DNA of 8,344 nt from an uncultured Arthrobacter sp. (GTDB lineage Bacteria > Actinomycetota > Actinomycetes > Actinomycetales > Micrococcaceae): positions 1 to 8,344 of the forward strand of contig CALMVY010000400.1 of NCBI GenBank assembly GCA_937873245.1. Direction: 5' to 3'. The notes below the pieces were generated by a model. That model saw only the letters and a program-made list of their open reading frames with translations. It had not been told where the DNA came from and made no database searches. The position numbers and the translations under genes are program-made. Shown here piece by piece: positions 4,189 to 8,344 of the stretch (its first letter is position 1; each line of letters opens with the position of its first letter).

Positions 4189-5948
4189 GTGAATTGCACA
4201 CGCACCAGCTTCTGACCGACGACTCCGGCACGGAAACGATCGAGCCGGAAGAGACCATCATCTCGGACGAAAAGCCGCACGAGATCGCCGAGAAGACCTT
4301 CGCCGACTACAACGTCCGCGCCGATATCGTGGAGTCCCTCGCCGACGCCGGCATCACCCACCCCTTCCCGATCCAGGCCATGACCCTGCCGGTCGCGCTG
4401 AGCGGCCATGACATCATCGGCCAGGCCAAGACCGGCACGGGCAAGACCCTCGGCTTCGGCATCCCGGCGCTGCAGCGCGTCATCGGACCGGACGATGCCG
4501 GGTTCGACAAGCTTCCCGCCCCCGGCGCCCCGCAGGCCCTCGTGATCGTCCCGACCCGCGAGCTGGCCGTCCAGGTGGCCAGCGACCTGCAGAACGCCGC
4601 CCGCAAACGCAACGCCCGGATCACCACGATCTACGGCGGCCGCGCCTACGAGCCGCAGGTTGAGGCACTGCAGAAGGGCGTGGAGGTCGTCGTCGGTACT
4701 CCCGGCCGCCTCATCGACCTGTACAAGCAGAAGCACCTGGTCCTGAAGAACGTCAAGATGGTCATCCTGGACGAGGCCGACGAAATGCTGGACCTCGGCT
4801 TCCTGCCCGACGTCGAGACCCTCATCGCCGGCACCCCGCCGGTCCGCCAGACGCTGCTGTTCTCCGCCACCATGCCCGGCCCGGTCATCGCCATGGCCCG
4901 CCGCTACATGACGCAGCCGACCCACATCCGCGCCGCCGACCCGGACGACGAGGGCCTCACCAAGCGCGACATCCGCCAGCTGATCTACCGTGCCCACAGC
5001 ATGGACAAGATCGAGGTTGTGGCCCGCATCCTGCAGGCCCGCGGCCGCGGCCGCACCATCATCTTCACCAAGACCAAGCGGACCGCCGCCAAGGTTGCCG
5101 AGGAACTCGTGGACCGCGGCTTCGCCGCCGCCGCCATCCACGGCGATCTCGGCCAGGGCGCCCGCGAGCAGGCCCTCCGCGCCTTCCGCAACAACAAGGT
5201 GGACGTCCTCGTCGCCACCGACGTCGCCGCCCGCGGCATCGACGTCGACGACGTCACGCACGTCATCAACTACCAGTGCGTCGAAGACGAAAAGATCTAC
5301 CTGCACCGCGTGGGCCGCACCGGCCGCGCCGGCAACAAGGGCACGGCCGTGACCTTCGTCGACTGGGACGACATGCCGCGCTGGGGCCTGATCAACAAGG
5401 CCCTGGGCCTGAGCGTCCCGGAGCCGGTGGAAACCTACTCCTCCTCGCCGCACCTCTACGAGGAACTCGACATCCCCGAGGGCACCAAGGGCCGCCTGCC
5501 CCGCGACAAGCGTGTGCTGGCCGGCGTCGACGCCGAGGTCCTTGAGGACCTGGGCGAGACCGGCAAGAAAAACACCCGCGCCAGCGGACAGGGCAGCGGC
5601 CGCAGCGGCGGACGGGACGGAAGCCGCAGCGCCTCACGTGACGGCAGCACGGGGGGACGCGACGGCAGCCGCTCCGGCTCACGCGACGGCGGACGCGACA
5701 CCCGCCGCAGCGGCGGCGCCAGCGGCGGAAAAGACAGCGGACGCACCGGCGACCGCCGCCGCCGTCCGGCCGAGGCCGAAGCCAGCACCGGCCCCGCCTC
5801 CGCCGAGGCACCGGCCCGGTCAGCCACAAGCGCCCCGACCGAGGTTGACCGCGCCACCCGCGCGCGCCGCCGCACCCGCACCCGTCGCCGCAACGGCGAA
5901 GTGGTCGCAGGCGAGGCCGGGGCTCCGGCAAGCAGCACCGAGGCCTAA
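4185..5948 (+). CDS. DEAD-box ATP-dependent RNA helicase (RhlE/DeaD-like) with Arg/Gly/Ser-rich tail
   Basis: A 587-residue ATP-dependent RNA helicase that unwinds or remodels RNA in decay, ribosome assembly or cold adaptation. Every family motif is present and intact: the Q motif with Phe39 and Gln64, motif I AKTGTGKT (81-88), Ia PTRELA (123-128), GG (151-152), Ib TPGR (172-175), II DEAD (196-199), III SAT (227-229), IV IIFTKT (292-297), V ATDVAARGIDV (344-354) and VI HRVGRTGRAG (374-383). An acidic N-terminal extension of about 35 residues precedes the core. Residues from about 464 to the end form a disordered basic tail with GRDGSRS repeats and a final RARRRTRTRRR cluster, a probable nonspecific RNA-binding region. 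GTG 4185 is supported by AAGGAAA seven bases upstream. It lies downstream of the RNB nuclease and 8 bp before the methyltransferase. The subfamily (RhlE, DeaD/CsdA or RhlB) is not settled by motifs alone. Confidence 0.96.
   Translation: MSELHTHQLLTDDSGTETIEPEETIISDEKPHEIAEKTFADYNVRADIVESLADAGITHPFPIQAMTLPVALSGHDIIGQAKTGTGKTLGFGIPALQRVIGPDDAGFDKLPAPGAPQALVIVPTRELAVQVASDLQNAARKRNARITTIYGGRAYEPQVEALQKGVEVVVGTPGRLIDLYKQKHLVLKNVKMVILDEADEMLDLGFLPDVETLIAGTPPVRQTLLFSATMPGPVIAMARRYMTQPTHIRAADPDDEGLTKRDIRQLIYRAHSMDKIEVVARILQARGRGRTIIFTKTKRTAAKVAEELVDRGFAAAAIHGDLGQGAREQALRAFRNNKVDVLVATDVAARGIDVDDVTHVINYQCVEDEKIYLHRVGRTGRAGNKGTAVTFVDWDDMPRWGLINKALGLSVPEPVETYSSSPHLYEELDIPEGTKGRLPRDKRVLAGVDAEVLEDLGETGKKNTRASGQGSGRSGGRDGSRSASRDGSTGGRDGSRSGSRDGGRDTRRSGGASGGKDSGRTGDRRRRPAEAEASTGPASAEAPARSATSAPTEVDRATRARRRTRTRRRNGEVVAGEAGAPASSTEA
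5574..5760 (+). repeat. Degenerate repeat encoding the GRDGSRS tail of the helicase
   Basis: Residues about 464-525 of the helicase are built from imperfect units such as GRDGSRSASRDGS and GRDGSRSGSRDGG. The DNA repeats a CGCGACGGCAGCCGC-like unit with variations. Tails of this kind vary strongly in length between close relatives. Confidence 0.75.
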
Positions 5949-5956
5949 AGCCCTTC

Positions 5957-6826
5957 ATGACTGACACCGTCTGGGCGCCGGACGGCAGCAACCTGGTGGT
6001 ACACGCGGACAACGCGGAGTATCTCCCGACGCTGCCGGACGGCGCCTTCACACTGATTTACGTGGATCCGCCCTTCAACACCGGCCGGGTCCAGAAGCGC
6101 CAGGAAACCAGGATGGTGCTCAACGCCGGCGGCGAGGGCGACCGGGTCGGGTTCAAGGGCCGCTCCTACGACACCATCAAGGGCGCGCTGCACAAGTACG
6201 ACGACGCGTTCAGCGACTATTGGACCTTCCTCGAGCCCCGGCTCGTCGAGGCCTGGCGGCTGCTCGCCGACGACGGCACCCTGTACCTGCACCTGGACTA
6301 CCGGGAGGTGCACTACGCCAAGGTCATGCTCGACGCCATTTTCGGCCGCGAGTGCTTCCTGAACGAAATCATCTGGGCCTACGACTACGGCGCCCGCGCC
6401 AAGTACCGCTGGCCCACCAAGCACGACAACATCCTCGTGTACGTCAAGAACCCCACGAAATACCACTTCGACAGCGCCGAGGTGGACCGGGAGCCGTACA
6501 TGGCGCCCGGGCTGGTCACGCCGGCCAAGCGCGAGCTCGGCAAACTTCCCACGGACGTCTGGTGGCACACCATCGTCTCCCCCACGGGCAAGGAGAAGAC
6601 CGGCTACCCCACGCAGAAGCCCGAGGGCCTGATCCGCCGCGTCGTGGCCGCCTCCAGCCGCCCCGGCGACTGGTGCCTGGACTTCTTCGCGGGCTCCGGG
6701 ACACTGGGAGCCGTCGCCGCGAAGCTGGACCGCAGGTTCGTCTGTGTGGACCAGAACCAGCCCGCAATCGACGTCATGGCCAAGCGGCTCGCCCCGCACG
6801 CCGCCTTCACCGTTTTCCCGAATTAG
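5957..6826 (+). CDS. Beta-class site-specific DNA methyltransferase (type III Mod-like, apparently solitary)
   Basis: Transfers a methyl group from S-adenosylmethionine to an exocyclic amino group in DNA, most likely adenine N6 (cytosine N4 is possible). Catalytic motif IV DPPFNTG (37-43) precedes the SAM-binding motif I DFFAGSGTLG (242-251), the order that defines the beta class. The stretch with SDYWTFLEPRLVEAWRLLADDGTLYLHLDYREVHY and IFGRECFLNEIIWAYD resembles type III Mod subunits, and GYPTQKPEGLIRRVV (216-230) is the usual segment before motif I. Sequence recognition probably lies between about 140 and 215. At 289 residues it is shorter than type III Mod proteins. No restriction endonuclease or specificity gene is adjacent. 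It starts 8 bp after the helicase stop without a clear Shine-Dalgarno sequence (GAGG 13 bases away), suggesting cotranscription and coupling. Confidence 0.92.
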   Translation: MTDTVWAPDGSNLVVHADNAEYLPTLPDGAFTLIYVDPPFNTGRVQKRQETRMVLNAGGEGDRVGFKGRSYDTIKGALHKYDDAFSDYWTFLEPRLVEAWRLLADDGTLYLHLDYREVHYAKVMLDAIFGRECFLNEIIWAYDYGARAKYRWPTKHDNILVYVKNPTKYHFDSAEVDREPYMAPGLVTPAKRELGKLPTDVWWHTIVSPTGKEKTGYPTQKPEGLIRRVVAASSRPGDWCLDFFAGSGTLGAVAAKLDRRFVCVDQNQPAIDVMAKRLAPHAAFTVFPN

Positions 6827-6843
6827 CCCCGTTGCCCTATCAC

Positions 6844-6911
6844 TTTTGGTGGCTATTCCGGCGAGATGGGGACCAAAACTGACAGCTCAACGAGTTGCGG
6901 GGGCGTGTCAG
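6844..6911. terminator. Two adjacent inverted repeats between convergent genes; possible bidirectional terminator
   Basis: In the 81-bp gap between the methyltransferase and the PHP gene, TTTTGGT (6844-6850) is inverted as ACCAAAA (6872-6878), and directly next to it CTGACA (6879-6884) is inverted as TGTCAG (6906-6911), with CAAC-GA-GTTG (6888-6897) nested inside the second pair. The second repeat runs into the PHP stop codon. Stems are short and no terminal U-tract is obvious, so the terminator role is tentative. Confidence 0.35.
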
Positions 6912-7753
6912 CGCACCACGGGGGTCCCGGTTCCCAGTTCCTCGATCCGGGCAAACACCTCGGGCGAGGTCAGGTTCTCGCCCAGCACGTTCGGCTTCCC
7001 CGCCCCGTGGTAGTCGGAGGACCCCGTGACCAGGAGCCCGTGCCGGTCCGCGAGTTTCCGCAGGAACGCCCGGCCCTCCTCGGGATTGTCCCGGTGGTAG
7101 ATTTCCAGCCCGGCCAGCCCGGCGTCGATCATTTCCCGGTACGTGCGCTCGCCCACGATCCGCCCGCGGGCGGACGCCACCGGATGGGCGAACACCGGCA
7201 CGCCGCCGGCCGCACGGACCAGTTCGACGGCGAACGCCGGGTCCGGCGCGTAGTGCTGCACGAAGTAGCGTGAACGCGAGGTCAGGATCGATTCGAACGC
7301 CTCGGTGCGGTCAGCAACCACGCCCGCGGCCACGAGCGCGTCGGCGATGTGCGGCCTGCCCAGGGTGGCGCCCGGCGCCACGTGGTGGATGACATCGTCC
7401 CAGCTCAGCGGGTAATCCTCCGCGAGCAGGCTGACCATCCGCTCGGCCCGGGTGAAGCGGGCGTCCTTGGCTTTGGTGATTTCCTCCAGCAGCCCGGGGT
7501 GCGCGGGGTCGTGCAGGTAGCAGAGGAGGTGCACGCTGATTCCCTCCGTCGTCCGGCAGGAAATCTCCATCCCGGGCACCAGCGCCACGCCGTGATCGCG
7601 GGCCGCCAGGGCGGCCTCAGCCCAGCCGTCGGTGGAGTCGTGATCGGTCAGGGCGACGACGTCGAGACCCGCCTCCGCCGCCGAGGCCATCACCGCGCCG
7701 GGCGCTTGGGTGCCGTCGGAAACATTCGAGTGGGCATGCAGGTCGATCCTCAC
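6908..7753 (-). CDS. PHP-domain metal-dependent phosphoesterase (TrpH/YciV-like)
   Basis: A 281-residue cytoplasmic hydrolase of the polymerase and histidinol phosphatase (PHP) superfamily. All metal-binding positions are visible: DLHAHS (His6, His8), Asp13, LTDHDSTDGW (Asp37, His38), GMEIS (Glu63), His75, GRPHIA (His135), FAHP (His190) and SSDYHG (Asp247, His249). The helical segment at about 90-165 inserted between strands is characteristic of the TrpH/YciV branch, whose studied members are a nucleoside 3',5'-bisphosphate or AMP phosphatase and, in E. coli, a 5'-3' exoribonuclease maturing rRNA ends. The substrate here is not determined. The GTG at 7753 gives the expected N-terminus two residues before the first motif, and the TAGGCT hexamer six bases upstream supports it. 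It is convergent with the methyltransferase and divergent from pepP. Histidinol phosphatase is a less likely alternative. Confidence 0.92.
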   Translation of the reverse strand: MRIDLHAHSNVSDGTQAPGAVMASAAEAGLDVVALTDHDSTDGWAEAALAARDHGVALVPGMEISCRTTEGISVHLLCYLHDPAHPGLLEEITKAKDARFTRAERMVSLLAEDYPLSWDDVIHHVAPGATLGRPHIADALVAAGVVADRTEAFESILTSRSRYFVQHYAPDPAFAVELVRAAGGVPVFAHPVASARGRIVGERTYREMIDAGLAGLEIYHRDNPEEGRAFLRKLADRHGLLVTGSSDYHGAGKPNVLGENLTSPEVFARIEELGTGTPVVR

Positions 7754-7765
7754 CTCACCAGCCTA
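7754..7765 (-). promoter_or_regulatory. Candidate leaderless promoter -10 of the PHP gene
   Basis: The minus strand reads TAGGCT (complement of 7760-7765), then six bases, then the GTG start. The same hexamer and spacing occur before thiE. The purine-rich GGTGAG between them is too close to the GTG for a standard Shine-Dalgarno interaction. Confidence 0.55.
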
Positions 7766-7796
7766 GTAGATCGCCGCGGCAGACCCGGGAGGGATA

Positions 7797-7840
7797 CAGC
7801 GGAGGAGCGCCCCGGCCTGTTGGCCTAAGCCGCTCCGCTG
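7797..7840. promoter_or_regulatory. Dyad-symmetric element between PHP and pepP; possible operator
   Basis: CAGCGGAG (7797-7804) and CTCCGCTG (7833-7840) are perfect 8-bp inverted repeats. Nested inside is GGCC-TGTT-GGCC (7814-7825), nearly on the same centre. An alternative pairing GGAGCG (7804-7809) with CGCTCC (7831-7836) also exists. It lies in a 103-bp divergent gap and covers the likely -35 region of pepP, which suits an operator better than a terminator. Confidence 0.4.
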
Positions 7841-7844
7841 GTGA

Positions 7845-7856
7845 GACTATGGGACG
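7845..7856 (+). promoter_or_regulatory. Tentative leaderless promoter of pepP
   Basis: GACTAT (7845-7850) ends six bases before GTG 7857; a shifted GAGACT (7843-7848) resembles the TARNCT hexamers but ends eight bases away. No Shine-Dalgarno sequence precedes the GTG, which is consistent with a leaderless start, but the hexamer match is poorer than at the other genes. Confidence 0.35.
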
Positions 7857-8344
7857 GTGAACGATGCAGATAACACCCAAGTCTCCGCTTCCCAGCCCCT
7901 CGACGAGCGCGTCAACAACCGCTCACAGCGGCCCAGCTCCGATGCCTTCAAGGCGTTTATGGCCAGCAACTGGGCCCCGTCCCGCGAGCAGCTGCCGGAA
8001 CGCGACGCCGTCGCCGGCCACGCAGCCACCCGCCGCCGCGCCATTTCAGAGCAGTTCAAAGGCGAACGCCTGGTCATTCCCGCCGGTCCGCTGAAGGTCC
8101 GCTCGAACGACTGCGATTACCGCTTCCGCCCGCATTCCGGCTTCGCGCACCTCACCGGCCTGGGCCTGGACCACGAGCCCGATGCCGTGCTCATCCTGGA
8201 GCCCGTGGAGGAAGGCAAGGGCGACGACGGCGGCCACCACCGCGCGACGCTGTACTTCCGCCCGCTGGCCGGCCGCGACACCGAACAGTTCTACGCCGAC
8301 TCCCGCGCGGGCGAGTTCTGGATCGGCGCCCGTCCCACCCTGGC
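7857..8344 (+). CDS. pepP: Aminopeptidase P (Xaa-Pro aminopeptidase), N-terminal part only
   Basis: The 162 residues present cover a roughly 50-residue polar N-terminal extension and most of the aminopeptidase P N-terminal domain (AMP_N, creatinase-like): ATRRRAISEQF, a PAGP turn, RSNDCDYRFRPHSGFAHLTG and then the HEPDAVLILEP strand. This arrangement matches E. coli PepP, where the corresponding text is a pre-catalytic domain that helps shape the active site and oligomer. The enzyme removes an N-terminal residue preceding proline, using two Mn ions held by the C-terminal pita-bread domain, which lies beyond the right edge, so the catalytic residues cannot be checked. GTG 7857 was chosen as the first start in frame after the promoter-like sequence. 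A creatinase or another M24 peptidase is less likely given the PepP-type SDYRFR-like motif. Confidence 0.88.
   Translation, partial: MNDADNTQVSASQPLDERVNNRSQRPSSDAFKAFMASNWAPSREQLPERDAVAGHAATRRRAISEQFKGERLVIPAGPLKVRSNDCDYRFRPHSGFAHLTGLGLDHEPDAVLILEPVEEGKGDDGGHHRATLYFRPLAGRDTEQFYADSRAGEFWIGARPTL

Noticed and set aside
3948..5453. 501-codon open frame on the minus strand opposite the helicase
   Set aside because: It is antisense to a helicase with every family motif intact, its translation is Val/Asp/Gly/Leu-rich with no recognisable domain, and long antisense frames are expected in high-GC coding DNA.
5586..5760. Possible tandem repeat array or CRISPR-like structure
   Set aside because: The repeats are degenerate, lack unique spacers and stay in the helicase frame; they simply encode the GRDGSRS tail.
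5945..6799. 284-codon open frame on the minus strand opposite the methyltransferase
   Set aside because: It mirrors the methyltransferase gene almost end to end and has no motif of its own; the plus-strand product carries DPPF and FAGSG motifs.
1..8344. A new multi-gene defence or mobile system
   Set aside because: All genes have housekeeping-type families and uniform base composition; there is no integrase, transposase, toxin-antitoxin pair or nuclease partner for the methyltransferase.

Overview
The window is GC-rich (roughly 65-70%), densely packed chromosomal DNA from an actinobacterium. Strong G/C third-position codon bias, GTG starts, several apparently leaderless promoters and Arthrobacter-like protein sequences point to the Micrococcaceae (Arthrobacter / Pseudarthrobacter group); the genus is inference from codon style and gene content, not from a search. 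I see no insertion sequence, phage gene, CRISPR array, tRNA or rRNA. It reads as an ordinary housekeeping region with interesting regulatory detail, and I did not find a convincing new multi-gene system.

Layout. Positions 1-955 hold the divergent thiamine locus: thiO (glycine oxidase, minus strand, cut by the left edge) behind a TPP riboswitch, with thiE (thiamine phosphate synthase, plus strand, 956-1618) starting from an apparently leaderless promoter that is not under the riboswitch. A MiaE-like ferritin-fold protein follows on the minus strand (1642-2313). It shares a 41-bp divergent promoter region with an RNase II-family (RNB) exoribonuclease (2355-3875). After a 309-bp gap, most of which looks like a structured 5' leader with a possible leader peptide, comes a DEAD-box RNA helicase (4185-5948) with a long Arg/Gly/Ser-rich tail. 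Eight bases later is a beta-class DNA methyltransferase (5957-6826). Converging on it from the right is a PHP-domain phosphoesterase (6908-7753, minus). Divergent from that is the start of an aminopeptidase P gene (7857 to the right edge), with a dyad-symmetric sequence between the two.

How they fit together. thiO and thiE supply the thiazole branch and the thiazole-pyrimidine coupling step of thiamine synthesis. The RNB nuclease and the DEAD-box helicase are a plausible mRNA-decay pair: both act on RNA, are codirectional neighbours, and each carries a low-complexity segment of the type associated with RNA binding. The PHP protein may also act on nucleotides or RNA ends (TrpH/YciV-like), and the ferritin-like protein belongs to a family named after a tRNA hydroxylase, so the middle of the window has an RNA-metabolism flavour; this is contextual inference. 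The methyltransferase has no restriction partner in view and looks solitary.

Regulation. At least four genes (thiE, the ferritin-like gene, the RNB gene, the PHP gene) have a TARNCT hexamer exactly 6 or 7 nt before the start codon, and none has a well-placed Shine-Dalgarno sequence, consistent with leaderless transcripts. thiO and the helicase, by contrast, have long leaders and real Shine-Dalgarno sequences.
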